The notes under the pieces are model-generated. The model worked only from the letters and a program-made list of their open reading frames with translations. It had not been told where the DNA came from and did not search any database. From positions 1 to 64,000 of the forward strand of contig NZ_JBCFBA010000009.1 of assembly GCF_038562415.1 (NCBI RefSeq): 64,000 nt of DNA. Direction: 5' to 3'. The position numbers were made by a program, and so were the translations under genes. The stretch is from Solidesulfovibrio sp. (GTDB lineage Bacteria; Desulfobacterota; Desulfovibrionia; Desulfovibrionales; Desulfovibrionaceae). This document shows positions 18,573 to 27,838 of the stretch, piece by piece (within the stretch, counting starts at the first letter, position 1; each line of letters begins with the position of its first letter).

Positions 18573-19799
18573 GTGCCGCAATACAGCTACGAGGCCATCA
18601 ACGAGGCCGGCAACACCGTCAAGGGGGTGCTCGAGGCCGAAAACCCCGAGACGGCGAAACTGCGCCTTTCGGGCATGGGCTACATTCCCGTGGCCGTGCA
18701 GCGCGGCGGCGGCGCGGCCGCCGGCGGGGACGCCTCGGGCCCCATGCTGCTTTTTTCCCGCGTCAAGCCCCAGGAGCTGATCCTTTTCACCAAGCAACTG
18801 CGCACCATGCTCGGGGCGGGCCTGTCCATGCTGGAGATCCTGCGGGTCCTGGAACAGCAGTCCGAAAACCCCGTCCTGCGCCATGTCTGCACCACCATGT
18901 CCGACGACGTGAAAAAGGGCTCCACCATTTCCAATGCCCTGGCCAAGCACAGGCGGGTGTTTTCCGAGCTCTACGTCAGCATGGTCCGGGCCGGCGAAAC
19001 CGCCGGCGCCTTGCCCGAGGTCCTCGAACGGCTCATCTACATCATTTCCCACGAGCACCAGGTCCGTTCCGACATCCGCTCGGCCCTGCAATACCCCATC
19101 ACCGTGGTCGTCGCGCTCGTCATCGCCTTTTTCGTGCTGCTCACCTTCGTGATTCCGGTTTTTGCCAAGATTTTCGCCTCGGCCAAGGTGGCGCTGCCCT
19201 GGCCCACCCAGGTGGCCATCAACCTCAACATCGCCATCACCCAGTACTGGCACGTGGGTTTGGTGCTGCTGGCCGGCATCGTCACGGGCCTGTACTTCTG
19301 GTTCAAGACCGAGGGCGGCAAGGTCGCCCGGGACGGCTTTTTCCTGCACATCCCGGTCATCGGCCTGCTTTTTCGCAAGGCGGCCATGTCGCGCTTCGCC
19401 TCCATCTTTTCCATCCTGCAGGCCAGCGGCGTGCCGGTGCTGACCACCATCGACATCCTGGTCGGCACCATCGGCAACGCGGCCATCGCCCAGGAGTTCA
19501 GGCGCATCCAGGACATGATCCGCACCGGCCAGGGCCTGGCCGGGCCGCTGGCCCGGGCGAAATACTTCACGCCCATGGTGGTGACCATGGTGGCCGTGGG
19601 TGAGGAGTCGGGCAACCTCGACGAGATGCTCGCCGCCATCAGCGAACATTACGACGCCGAGGTCAGCTACCAGGTCAAGCGGCTTTCCGACGCCCTGGGG
19701 CCGGTCCTCATCGTCGGGCTGGCCGGCGTGGTGGGTTTTTTCGCCCTGGCCATTTTCCTGCCCATGTGGGACATGTCCCAGGTCGCCTTCAAACACTGA
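18573..19799 (+). CDS. Pilus platform membrane protein, PilC/GspF/MshG family
   Basis: The 408-residue product has the family length and two T2SSF repeats: [19 protein letters not shown] ... [14 protein letters not shown] and [22 protein letters not shown] ... [12 protein letters not shown]. Three hydrophobic segments (about 195-215, 225-250 and the C-terminus near 375-400) anchor it in the inner membrane, where it transmits force from the ATPase to pilins. It starts at GTG with AGGGGA upstream, 25 bp after the ATPase gene. It is the last assembly gene before the sigma-54 activator. Confidence 0.94.
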   Translation: MPQYSYEAINEAGNTVKGVLEAENPETAKLRLSGMGYIPVAVQRGGGAAAGGDASGPMLLFSRVKPQELILFTKQLRTMLGAGLSMLEILRVLEQQSENPVLRHVCTTMSDDVKKGSTISNALAKHRRVFSELYVSMVRAGETAGALPEVLERLIYIISHEHQVRSDIRSALQYPITVVVALVIAFFVLLTFVIPVFAKIFASAKVALPWPTQVAINLNIAITQYWHVGLVLLAGIVTGLYFWFKTEGGKVARDGFFLHIPVIGLLFRKAAMSRFASIFSILQASGVPVLTTIDILVGTIGNAAIAQEFRRIQDMIRTGQGLAGPLARAKYFTPMVVTMVAVGEESGNLDEMLAAISEHYDAEVSYQVKRLSDALGPVLIVGLAGVVGFFALAIFLPMWDMSQVAFKH

Positions 19800-19890
19800 T
19801 CCCGGCTGTAACCACAGTTCTTCACAACCGACTGATCGAGACGGGTTTGCCCCGGTGGGCGCGCGAGTGAGACGACAAGGGCAAGGCCTC

Positions 19891-21198
19891 ATGCGTCGGC
19901 GGTACGATCTGAGCCTGGCGGTGCTCGTTCCCGTCATTTTGGGCGGCGTGGCCATGTTGGCGGTGCTTTCGGCCGGCGGCCTGCCGCGTCTTTTTCCCGG
20001 GGCCTTCGCCGAAGGGGATCTGGCCGTCCCGGCCGTGGCGGCGGGCGTGTGCGTGGCCCTGGCCTCGGCGGTATTTGTGTTGCTGGCCTTGCGGCCCATC
20101 CGACGCCTGCTTTCGGCCGCGCCGCCGTCCTTGTCCGCACCCCCGGCGCCCAGGGGGGGCGCGTTGAGCGAATTCAACAAGCTGGACCTGGTGGCCGAGC
20201 ACGTGGCCGAGGTCCTGGGCAAGCTCGACGCCCGGGCCCAGTTTCCGGACATGGTCGGCGAAAGCCGGGTCATGCGCGGGGTCTTTTCCCACATCCTCAA
20301 GGTGGCGGCCACGGAAACGACCGTGCTGATCCTCGGGGAATCGGGCACGGGCAAGGAGCTGGCCGCGCGCGGCATCCATGCCAAGAGCGCCCGGGCCTCG
20401 GGTCCGTTCGTGGCCGTCAACTGCGCCGCCATCCCGGCCGGACTGCTGGAAAGCGAGCTTTTCGGCCACGAGAAGGGGGCGTTCACAGGGGCGCACGTCC
20501 GCAAGGTCGGCAAGTTCGAGCAGGCGGCCGGGGGGACGCTCTTTCTCGACGAGATCGGCGACATGCCCCTGGATACGCAAGCCAAGATCCTGCGCGTGCT
20601 GGAGACGCGGCAGGTGGAGCGACTGGGCGGGACGGGGCGCGGCCTGGCCGTGGACGTGCGCATCCTCGCCGCCACCAACCAGGACCTGCCGGCCATGCTC
20701 CGGTCCGGGAGCTTTCGCGAGGACCTGTATCACCGGTTGCATGTCTTCCCGTTGCGCCTGCCGCCCCTGCGCGAACGTCGGGAGGACATCGCCTTGCTGG
20801 CCGGCCGGTTCCTGGACGCCATCCGGCCCGGGGCGACGCTTTCGGTCGCGGCCTTGCAGAAGCTTTTGGCCCACGACTGGCCGGGCAACGTGCGGGAGCT
20901 CAAAAACGTGGTGGAGCGGGCCTCGGTGCTGGCCGGGGACGCGGCGGTGGGGCCGGAGCATCTGCCGGGTTTTTTCGGGGCAGACCGGGAGGGTGCGGCA
21001 CAGGGCGAGGGGAATCGTGACCTGGATGGGCTGGTCGCCGGGTATGAGAAGTCGCTGATCGAGGCGGCGCTTTCGCGCACGGGCGGCGTGCAGTCGCGGG
21101 CGGCGACGATGCTGGGCATCAAGGAGCGCAGCCTGTGGCACCGGGTCAAAAAGCTCGGCATCGACCCGGGCGCGTTCAAGGAAACAGGTGGGAAATGA
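19891..21198 (+). CDS. Membrane-anchored sigma-54 transcription activator (no receiver domain)
   Basis: The 435-residue product starts with two membrane helices (about 8-28 and 44-68) and a short linker instead of a receiver or PAS domain. A complete AAA+ activator domain follows: GESGTGKE, canonical [31 protein letters not shown] and [10 protein letters not shown]. It ends with a Fis-type helix-turn-helix ([23 protein letters not shown]). ATG 19891 was chosen because it places the first helix next to an MRRR start; GTG 19867 is an in-frame alternative. A sigma-54 promoter lies between this gene and the first pilin, so it very likely switches on pilin transcription. Membrane attachment suggests it senses the envelope or the assembly platform directly. 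Confidence 0.9.
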   Translation: MRRRYDLSLAVLVPVILGGVAMLAVLSAGGLPRLFPGAFAEGDLAVPAVAAGVCVALASAVFVLLALRPIRRLLSAAPPSLSAPPAPRGGALSEFNKLDLVAEHVAEVLGKLDARAQFPDMVGESRVMRGVFSHILKVAATETTVLILGESGTGKELAARGIHAKSARASGPFVAVNCAAIPAGLLESELFGHEKGAFTGAHVRKVGKFEQAAGGTLFLDEIGDMPLDTQAKILRVLETRQVERLGGTGRGLAVDVRILAATNQDLPAMLRSGSFREDLYHRLHVFPLRLPPLRERREDIALLAGRFLDAIRPGATLSVAALQKLLAHDWPGNVRELKNVVERASVLAGDAAVGPEHLPGFFGADREGAAQGEGNRDLDGLVAGYEKSLIEAALSRTGGVQSRAATMLGIKERSLWHRVKKLGIDPGAFKETGGK

Positions 21199-21203
21199 CC
21201 GAG

Positions 21204-21240
21204 CTCCAAATTTTGGTGGTCCAAGCATCATTTTTTGGAG
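21204..21240. promoter_or_regulatory. Putative activator binding site (UAS) for the pilin promoter
   Basis: Interlocked dyads built from TTTGG/CCAAA half-sites: CTCCAAA (21204-21210) pairs with TTTGGAG (21234-21240), CCAAATTTTGG (21206-21216) is palindromic, and TTGGTGGTCCAA (21213-21224) is a third dyad. The cluster lies about 75-110 bp upstream of the sigma-54 promoter, the normal distance for an activator site. The binding protein is inferred to be the product of the gene just upstream. Confidence 0.45.
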
Positions 21241-21314
21241 TATTGTCCGGGAACAGGCTTGGGGAAAGGTGTGGAAAGCATTGCTCCACGCGCTTTGGGC
21301 CCGGAATCCGGCAA

Positions 21315-21330
21315 CGGCACGGTTCCTGCT
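21315..21330 (+). promoter_or_regulatory. Sigma-54 promoter of the pilin block
   Basis: CGGCACGGTTCCTGCT matches the TGGCACG-N4-TTGCT consensus with GG at 21316-21317 and GC at 21328-21329, exactly 10 bases between. Transcription would start near 21341, about 40 bp before the first pilin ATG. It sits in the only long gap of the pilus cluster, right after a sigma-54 activator gene. Confidence 0.82.
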
Positions 21331-21382
21331 TGCATAGTGACGTCGCCTGGGGGCGGCAAACCCTTATCGGAGGAGAAAGGAA

Positions 21383-21772
21383 ATGGTTGAGACCAAGATA
21401 GGCAAAACGGGGCAGCAGGGTTTCACGCTGATCGAAATCATCGCCGTGCTCGTCATCCTCGGCATCCTGGCCATCGTTGCCGTGCCCAAGTATTTCGACC
21501 TGCAGGAGCAAGCCCGGCAATCAGCTGCCAAGGGCCTCATCGCCGCGGCGCAGTCGCAGTTGTCTATGGGCTATGCGACGTTGAAGCTGAATACGACTTG
21601 GAGCAATACCCCTGCCACGGAATGCGGCTGGGTCGTCATCAGCAACTCCGAGGGAAATATCACCTGTACCGGCAACTGGACCGATTCCTACATCAAGATT
21701 GATGCCAACGTCTCCGGTACGACGAATAAGACTACGGGCTACTGGAATAGCCCCGAGGCCTCTGGTAGCTAG
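21383..21772 (+). CDS. Type IV prepilin, probable major pilin (MshA-like)
   Basis: The 129-residue product has a 13-residue basic leader, the prepilin peptidase site QQG/FTLIE and the conserved Glu5 of the mature protein, followed by a hydrophobic helix. Two cysteines (Cys81, Cys95) bound a short loop that could form the disulfide typical of type IV pilins. The ribosome site GGAGAAAGGA is very strong and the gene is the first one behind the sigma-54 promoter, both expected of a major subunit. The mature subunit of 116 residues is small for the family. A paralogue with a similar helix (TAQSQLS versus AAQSQLS) follows directly. Confidence 0.9.
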   Translation: MVETKIGKTGQQGFTLIEIIAVLVILGILAIVAVPKYFDLQEQARQSAAKGLIAAAQSQLSMGYATLKLNTTWSNTPATECGWVVISNSEGNITCTGNWTDSYIKIDANVSGTTNKTTGYWNSPEASGS

Positions 21773-21782
21773 GAATTATGAT

Positions 21783-22265
21783 ATGCCGGGAAGACGGCGT
21801 GTGGGTGCGCTGTCTTCCTGGGCAAAGAAGAAGGGCGTGGTTACAGCGGTGATAGCAGGTGGAGCCGACCAGCCAGATGTGGAGCGGTTGGGCAGTAACA
21901 CTGCTCGTGAAGGTTTTACGCTGATTGAACTGCTGGCCGTTCTTGTATTGATTGCCATCCTGGCCGTGTCGGCTTCGATCTACTACGGAAACATGCTCAA
22001 TGAATCTAAAAAACATGGCGCAATGACCTTGATCACCACGGCTCAAAGCCAGCTTTCTTTTGAGTTCGCTCGGCTTGCCGTGGCCGGGTTGGCTCTCGGA
22101 TCAAACGTACAGCCGGTGTGCGAGTCTGTCATAATAACGAGTCCCGATGTCAACGCATCCATAACTTGCGTCGGCAACCTCGCTGATTATGTAGCCATCA
22201 CTGCGACGATCGACAGTGTGAACGCCACGGGTGCCTGGGTCAGCCCCTTGAATATGGGTCCATAG
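21783..22265 (+). CDS. Second type IV prepilin with unusually long leader (MshB/MshA-like)
   Basis: The 160-residue product has a prepilin site REG/FTLIE, Glu5 of the mature chain and a helix related to that of the preceding pilin (LITTAQSQLSFEF). Two cysteines flank a short loop as in the first pilin. The only start with a plausible ribosome site (AGGA, 8 nt) is ATG 21783, which gives a 44-residue leader rich in Arg/Lys, far longer than the usual 6-25. A GTG at 21879 would give a 12-residue leader but has no close ribosome site. Translation may also be coupled to the first pilin, whose stop is 10 bp away. Confidence 0.85.
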   Translation: MPGRRRVGALSSWAKKKGVVTAVIAGGADQPDVERLGSNTAREGFTLIELLAVLVLIAILAVSASIYYGNMLNESKKHGAMTLITTAQSQLSFEFARLAVAGLALGSNVQPVCESVIITSPDVNASITCVGNLADYVAITATIDSVNATGAWVSPLNMGP

Positions 22266-22326
22266 GTGGACCTCTTCCTGTAGGACCCCGAACCGACTCC
22301 CCCGCCTCGTCTTTTTGTAAATCAAT

Positions 22327-24444
22327 ATGGCTAGTGTGAAAATAAAGTTATCCCGCTTGCGTGTAGCCTTGTTTGTCTTGTTTATTGGCGGACTTTCGTT
22401 TCTCGTCCTGTGCTTTCCCATCGTGGCCCTGGACTTCGACCTATGGTACCACCTTCTGGGCGGGACATACATCCTCGAACACCATACCTTGCCCGCCCAG
22501 GCTTTTTTCTCGTATCTGCCGAATTCCGATCGCTGGGTCGATTACTACTGGCTGTTCCAGGTCATCGTCACGTCGCTGCATCAGGTCGGCGGCTACTTTG
22601 CCTTGATCGTGCTGCGCAGCCTCCTGTATCTGGCCACGGTTGTCCTGGTCTGGCTGTGCCTGCGGACGGACGAGGACAACGGCGACAACGGCGTCTTTCT
22701 CATCGCCCTGGCCATGGCCTGCGCCTATGCCATGGCCATACTGCCCCGCGACCTGATGTTGCGGCCGCATGTTTTCACCTATCTCTTCATCGTACTCTTC
22801 CATTATGTGGTCAACGATCGGCCGCGCTGGGGCTGGGCGCTGCCGGTGGCCGCCTTGGTCTGGACCAACGTCCATGGCGTCGAGTACCCGGTCCTGCTGC
22901 TGACCTGCGGGGCGTATCTGGCCGAGTATTTCCTGCCCAAATTCCTGCGCCGGCCCGCGCCCGAAACCATCAGGCGCCTGCGCTGGCCGCTGATCGTTTC
23001 GCTTTACGCCGTGTTGGCCACGCCGGCCGGGGTGGGGCTTTTGCCCAAACCCTTCGCGCCGCCGCTGTTCCATGAGCGGGTCATCAGCGAACTCAATCCG
23101 CAAAATCTCGGCGCCTTTTTCTCCTTGTCCCTGTACCCGGGCGGCAACTGGCTGGAGACGGCGACCAACGGGCTGGTGCTGTTCGTGGCCGTGTCGGTGC
23201 TGGCGCTGGCCTGGAGCAGGCGGCTTCGCCTCAGCCGGGTGGTGCTGTTCGCCGGGGGGCTTTTTTTGCTGCCGCAGTCCCGGCGATTTACTTACGAATT
23301 CTTGCTCCTTTGCCTGCCGGTCGTGGCCGATTTCCTGCGCCTGGTGGCCGGTTGGCGGCCCCGGCCCATACCGTGGAAGGGGGCGCTGGCCGCCGGGCTG
23401 ATCATGATCGCGGCCACGCTGTGGAGCGTCAACGAGTTCCTGGGCAAGCAGGCCCGCTACCCGCTGGACGTGGCCCGGCTGCCGGTGGGGACGTGCGATT
23501 TCCTCCTGCGGCAGGGGCCGGGCGGGAAGGTGCTCAACGTGTCCAACCCCGGCGGCTACCTGGAATGGCGGCTTTATCCGAAGTACCTTATATTCATGGA
23601 CATGCAGACCATGCTTTTCCCGAGCCTGGATCTGTTCATGAGCCTCAACATGTTCACCGACAAGCTGGTGTTCCAGCGTGCGCTGGACCGGTATGGGCCG
23701 GGATTTGTCCTGGCCGATGTGCGCGACAAGGATTTCCTCAAGCGCATGGAGGGTGTCGGGGATTTCGCGCCGGTCTTTTTCGACGACGTGCTGACCCTGT
23801 ACGCCGATGCCAAGGCCTATCCGGATTTGGTCGCCCGCAACCGACTGGTGGCCATCGATCCGGCGACGTGCGTCACCGAGGACTACGAGGCCATGGAGGA
23901 GGCCAAGCGCGAGCGGATGCTGGCCGAATGCCGGCGCGTGCACGAGGTCTATCCCGACGGCCTCATCGTCAACACGGTCATGGCCAAGATCGCCCTGGCC
24001 CGTGGGCGGACGCAGGAGGCCATGGGCCATGCTTCGCGGCTCATGGAGGTCTATCCCGACCGCTACATGGGGTTCGCCTTGGCCGGGCTGGCGGCCTTCA
24101 AGGAGGAACGTTACGAGGCGGCGCTTGAATACAACACGGATGCCCTGGCCCGGGCCATGCCGTCGGAGCGGGTGCTGGTGGTACGCAACCTGTACGCCAC
24201 GTATGCGCGGCTCAAGCGTTTCGACAAGGCCTACGAGGCGTTGGAATCCGTCATCAATCCCATGATGCCGGCGGCGACGTTTTTGGATCTGAGCGACATG
24301 GGCATGTCGGCGGTGGCGGCGGGCAAGACGCGGGAAGGGCGGTTGCTGCTGACCATGGCCCTGGCCAAGGCGCCGGAGTCCGAGAAGGCCAAGGTCAAGG
24401 AGATTGAGGAGTTATTGGCCATGATGGACGAACCCCGGCAATAG
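22327..24444 (+). CDS. Polytopic membrane protein with GT-C-like N-terminus and TPR-like tail
   Basis: The 705-residue product has about ten hydrophobic segments in its first 400 residues. A DFDLWYHLLGG motif (Asp36, Asp38) sits after the first helix, where GT-C glycosyltransferases carry their catalytic acidic residues in the first periplasmic loop. A soluble domain follows, then helical repeats (about 520-700: GRTQEAMGHASRLMEVYPDR, KEERYEAALEYNTDALARA) of TPR type. No strong ribosome site precedes ATG 22327. Lying between the main pilins and the minor pilins, it may glycosylate pilins or serve as the TPR component that MshN supplies in vibrios. Neither role is proven. Confidence 0.7.
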   Translation: MASVKIKLSRLRVALFVLFIGGLSFLVLCFPIVALDFDLWYHLLGGTYILEHHTLPAQAFFSYLPNSDRWVDYYWLFQVIVTSLHQVGGYFALIVLRSLLYLATVVLVWLCLRTDEDNGDNGVFLIALAMACAYAMAILPRDLMLRPHVFTYLFIVLFHYVVNDRPRWGWALPVAALVWTNVHGVEYPVLLLTCGAYLAEYFLPKFLRRPAPETIRRLRWPLIVSLYAVLATPAGVGLLPKPFAPPLFHERVISELNPQNLGAFFSLSLYPGGNWLETATNGLVLFVAVSVLALAWSRRLRLSRVVLFAGGLFLLPQSRRFTYEFLLLCLPVVADFLRLVAGWRPRPIPWKGALAAGLIMIAATLWSVNEFLGKQARYPLDVARLPVGTCDFLLRQGPGGKVLNVSNPGGYLEWRLYPKYLIFMDMQTMLFPSLDLFMSLNMFTDKLVFQRALDRYGPGFVLADVRDKDFLKRMEGVGDFAPVFFDDVLTLYADAKAYPDLVARNRLVAIDPATCVTEDYEAMEEAKRERMLAECRRVHEVYPDGLIVNTVMAKIALARGRTQEAMGHASRLMEVYPDRYMGFALAGLAAFKEERYEAALEYNTDALARAMPSERVLVVRNLYATYARLKRFDKAYEALESVINPMMPAATFLDLSDMGMSAVAAGKTREGRLLLTMALAKAPESEKAKVKEIEELLAMMDEPRQ

Positions 24445-24519
24445 TGTCGCGTTGTCGGTCGCGGGCGCTTCACGGGGGGGCGGATTTGGTGTAGGTTTGG
24501 GACAAGAGGTGGAAACCGC

Positions 24520-25041
24520 ATGCGGACGGCGAAGAGGCGACAGTGGGCGCGACGTTTTCCGACGGCGGGGCGGCGGTTCGCTTCGGGTTTCACGATCCTG
24601 GAAGTGGTGGCCGTGCTGCTGGTTCTGGGGATTTTGGCGGTCGTGGCAGTGTCGAGCATGGGCAGCGGGTCCAAGGCCGTGGTGGAGGCCGATGCCTTGC
24701 GTTCGGTGCTGCGCTATGCCCAATCCCGGGCGATGGCGGACGTCTACACCTGGGGCGTGGCGGTATCCAGTTCCGGCTACACGCTTTTTTCGGACAATCC
24801 CAGCCAGACCAATCCCTCCTTGCCCACAACGGGCAGCAATACGCATACCGTGGCCAGCGGCGTGACGCTAAGCGGCAGCACCCCCATACGCTATGATTGG
24901 CGCGGGGTGCCGGTTTCCACCAATGTGAACACGCCGGGTTCGTCCGGTACGGCGGTCACGACGTATCAATACATCAACGTGACGGAGTCGGGCAAGGTTT
25001 CCACGGTCACGGTCACGCCTTATACGGGATTTGTTCCATGA
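24520..25041 (+). CDS. Minor prepilin, GspH/MshC-like
   Basis: The 173-residue product has a 23-residue Arg-rich leader, the cleavage site ASG/FTILE, Glu5 of the mature chain and a long hydrophobic helix (VVAVLLVLGILAVVAV). Then follows a GspH-type region (EADALRSVLRYAQSRAMA) and a Ser/Thr-rich beta domain. A GAGGTGG ribosome site lies upstream. Its stop overlaps the start of the next prepilin gene (ATGA). Minor pilins of this sort prime pilus assembly at the tip. Confidence 0.87.
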   Translation: MRTAKRRQWARRFPTAGRRFASGFTILEVVAVLLVLGILAVVAVSSMGSGSKAVVEADALRSVLRYAQSRAMADVYTWGVAVSSSGYTLFSDNPSQTNPSLPTTGSNTHTVASGVTLSGSTPIRYDWRGVPVSTNVNTPGSSGTAVTTYQYINVTESGKVSTVTVTPYTGFVP

Positions 25042-25499
25042 AGCGCCGGCATTGTGATTGGGGGTTCACCCTGCTGGAAGTCATCATGACGTTCGTGCTG
25101 TTTGCCATCGTCGGCACGGTGGCTGTTTCCTATTTCACGAAAGGCATCACACGGACGGACATCCCGGTGACGCAATTGCAGACGGACGCCAGTTTGCAGC
25201 TTGTGTTGGAGAACATGATAGCGGACAAGACGACGAACAGTACGTTTAATACCAATCTTGTGGCTTTTTGTAGCAATCTTGGGACAATCAATGCGACTCA
25301 GAACACCTATGGTTCTGGCTCGAACTATATTGTAACGCAAAAAGATTTTGTTTGTCCGTCGGCGAACACTTTTGTCACAAATAGCAATTCGAATCAGTTC
25401 CTGCTGGTGACTATCAAGCCGTCGACGACCTCTGGAGTCAGCCTGACCTATCTTTTCAGTTCCACGGCAGGGAACTGCAACATAGCCGGTGGCAGTTGA
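25038..25499 (+). CDS. Minor prepilin (PilV/MshD-like)
   Basis: The 153-residue product has a nine-residue leader, the site DWG/FTLLE with Glu5, and a hydrophobic helix containing FVLFAIVGTVAVSYF. The start ATG overlaps the stop of the preceding minor pilin, so the two are translationally coupled. Three cysteines occur in the mature globular part, two of which (AFCSN and FVCPS) could pair. Position third in the minor-pilin run corresponds to mshD. Confidence 0.85.
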   Translation: MKRRHCDWGFTLLEVIMTFVLFAIVGTVAVSYFTKGITRTDIPVTQLQTDASLQLVLENMIADKTTNSTFNTNLVAFCSNLGTINATQNTYGSGSNYIVTQKDFVCPSANTFVTNSNSNQFLLVTIKPSTTSGVSLTYLFSSTAGNCNIAGGS

Positions 25500-25500
25500 C

Positions 25501-26046
25501 ATGGACGGGAGCGTCAGCAACCGTTGGGTCAGGAAGAAGGGCTTCACCCTGTTGGAGCTCATTTGCGTTTTGGTTTTGCTGGGTATTGTGGCCGTGTTGA
25601 GCACGCGGATGTTTTCCAATGTGATCCGAGGGTATACGCTGGCCCGCAATTCCGACGCCGCCGTGCAGAAGGCGCAGAACGCCATGCAGCGGCTGACGAT
25701 TGATTTCACCTATCTGGACACGTCGCTTTCTTCCGGGACGAGCAGTGCGATTACGTACAATACGACATTGAACAATGCGGTTCAGGTCATGGTGTTTCAG
25801 TCGGGCAACCAGATTGTGTATAAGTATGGCGGCACGAACTATGTGCTGACGGACGGCGTGAAGGCGTCGACGCTGGCTTTCAATTATTATACCACGTATA
25901 ATTCCGGTGCGTTAGCTAGCTTCAATAGCACGGCGAATGTTCCGAGTTTGGTTGGTTTTTCTTATACTATGGTTGGAGATGACGCAAACCAAAGCCTTTC
26001 ACAGACGTATTCTACGCGTGTAAAAGTCAACAAGGTCGGTTATTGA
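25501..26046 (+). CDS. Minor prepilin (PilW/MshO-like)
   Basis: The 181-residue product has a 14-residue leader, the site KKG/FTLLE with Glu5, and the helix ICVLVLLGIVAVLST. The mature part continues with QKAQNAMQRLTIDFTYLDTS, the pattern of PilW/GspJ-type minor pilins, and a beta-rich Ser/Thr/Asn domain. I chose ATG 25501, 1 bp after the preceding stop; GTG 25489 is an alternative overlapping the upstream gene. Codon usage turns AT-richer towards its 3' end, grading into the AT-rich gene that follows. Confidence 0.85.
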   Translation: MDGSVSNRWVRKKGFTLLELICVLVLLGIVAVLSTRMFSNVIRGYTLARNSDAAVQKAQNAMQRLTIDFTYLDTSLSSGTSSAITYNTTLNNAVQVMVFQSGNQIVYKYGGTNYVLTDGVKASTLAFNYYTTYNSGALASFNSTANVPSLVGFSYTMVGDDANQSLSQTYSTRVKVNKVGY

Positions 26047-26056
26047 GGAGAGCGCC

Positions 26057-27838
26057 ATGCAAGCGAGGTTTATTTTCCGCGTGATTCCCGGTCTGCGTGG
26101 GAAGCGTTTCGGCTGGTCGGCCGGTTCCTCGTTGTTGTGGGCCATAGGCGCTCTTGTGGTGATGGGCGCGGTCGGCGCGGGGGTCGCCTTGATGACGCCG
26201 GCGACCATGCAGTCGAAGTTGCAGCAGGAAGCCGGCATGCGGGCATATTATAATGCCAATGCTGGGCTGAATTTTGTTATGACAATGAGAAGCGTCGCAC
26301 AAAATGAAGGTATAAGTTTTTCTGATTATATCAGCAATATGGGTAGTGGATCGCTTGTTACGTATGGCATGGAAAATGATGGTTATTTTGCGTTTCAGTT
26401 TGGTAATATAAACGGAACAAATAATACATATCAAGTTAACAGTCTCTATGGCGTAGTTACAAATTCATCGGGTGGGGCGGCTTATAACTATGTTATCTAT
26501 GGAGGAGGTAAGGGGAGTGGTTCGGTAATGAATTATAACGTGGCGTCTTCAGCTCAAAAGGGATTGTATAATAAAGTTGAAGTTTATTCTGGACTTGGAT
26601 TAACGATCGGTAGTGATGCAGTCTTAGACTCGGATGTGATGGCCGCGAATGTCGCTATAGGAAATAATGCAAATATATCTGGAAATGTAGTAGGAAATAC
26701 GTTTGTAAAGACGAGTGGTTATGTTACAATAAATGGTGATGTTTGTTCTAACGGATATGTCGAGACAAGTAATGCGAGTACCTATAAGGCTAACATAGAT
26801 GCTCAAGGGTATGTTACTATTGCAAGTAACGTGAAAGTGTATGGATCGGTTTTTGCCGAGGATTATGTGACGGTGGGAAACGCAGCGATTGTTTCTGGGG
26901 ACATAAATTCAGGTAATTATGTGTATCTGACGGGAGGAACCTCGCCGAGCAGTCAGGTATCCAATGTTAAAGCAGATGGAGATATAACGTTAAATTCTTC
27001 AGCAATTATTGGATCTAATGCATATGCGAATATTCGGAATTCTACAAAAGCGAAAATCGACATGGGCTATGCCTCAAAAATGTCAAATGCTTATGCTATG
27101 GGAAATATTGCAGTCGGGGGATCAGCTGTAGTCAGTAGTATTGCATGCTGTGGTGGTACGCTTACGAAGGGGTGGGCTGCTAGTGTAGGATCAGTGTGTT
27201 CCACATTTTCTGACTCTTATATAGTAAAGAGGACAGCTCCAACGGCATGTACCATACTGGCAGCGCCAAAGCATGCCGATGCAGCTAATTTTCCGTCAAC
27301 TGGTACAAATGTTACGGCAAGCTCAGGTGGGGCTACATTGACGCCCGGTACGGTTTATGGAACAGTAAGCTCTAGTAATGAAGGTGTTTTGTATTTAACG
27401 TCTGGAATATATTATATAAATACACTGACGTTGACTGGGAATAAAACAAAGATGTATCTCGACGTAACCAATGGAGATATCACCATTTTTGTAACAAAAT
27501 CTATTACCCTATCGAATTTATTTTCAGTCTATATTACTGGGAAAGATAATGTGACAAGTCATACTGTAACAAAGGCAACTGTTGGTGAGCTAATTTCAGG
27601 TGGAAATACCGGAATTGCAGCAAAAGTGTATCTAGAAACTATGGGAACATTTACATTTGCAAATCAAAATACCTGGATTGGAACTATTTATGCTGACGGA
27701 AACATTAACTTGGGTTATAAGCCAACAATTCTTGGAGCATTGTATTCGAAGTCAGGGACAGTTGTTGAAGTCAATAGCCAGTCATTATACTTTGTGATGT
27801 CAAATTATGCAAAGGATAACTGGGTGGCTGGCGACTAG
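26057..27838 (+). CDS. PilX/MshP-like pilus protein with beta-helix-type repeat domain, AT-rich
   Basis: The 593-residue product starts with a PilX-type helix (GSSLLWAIGALVVMGAVGAG, about 23-42) followed by the PilX signature LQQEAGMRAYYNANAGLN, without the FTLIE prepilin site. From about residue 170 the chain is built of short repeats with alternating Gly, Asn and Val (NISGNVVGN, YVTINGDV, VKVYGSVFAEDYVTVGN), as in left-handed beta-helices or bactofilin-like domains. Sampled 60-base lines at 26641 and 27601 hold 23 and 22 G+C, against 45 at 30601. This foreign-looking composition suggests acquired or diversifying surface sequence. It occupies the MshP position and probably extends from the pilus tip. 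Confidence 0.78.
   Translation: MQARFIFRVIPGLRGKRFGWSAGSSLLWAIGALVVMGAVGAGVALMTPATMQSKLQQEAGMRAYYNANAGLNFVMTMRSVAQNEGISFSDYISNMGSGSLVTYGMENDGYFAFQFGNINGTNNTYQVNSLYGVVTNSSGGAAYNYVIYGGGKGSGSVMNYNVASSAQKGLYNKVEVYSGLGLTIGSDAVLDSDVMAANVAIGNNANISGNVVGNTFVKTSGYVTINGDVCSNGYVETSNASTYKANIDAQGYVTIASNVKVYGSVFAEDYVTVGNAAIVSGDINSGNYVYLTGGTSPSSQVSNVKADGDITLNSSAIIGSNAYANIRNSTKAKIDMGYASKMSNAYAMGNIAVGGSAVVSSIACCGGTLTKGWAASVGSVCSTFSDSYIVKRTAPTACTILAAPKHADAANFPSTGTNVTASSGGATLTPGTVYGTVSSSNEGVLYLTSGIYYINTLTLTGNKTKMYLDVTNGDITIFVTKSITLSNLFSVYITGKDNVTSHTVTKATVGELISGGNTGIAAKVYLETMGTFTFANQNTWIGTIYADGNINLGYKPTILGALYSKSGTVVEVNSQSLYFVMSNYAKDNWVAGD

Noticed and set aside
15427-18780. A 1117-codon open frame on the plus strand
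   Set aside because: It is a shadow across the ExeA-like and MshE-like genes, low-complexity Arg/Gly/Pro-rich and without family motifs.
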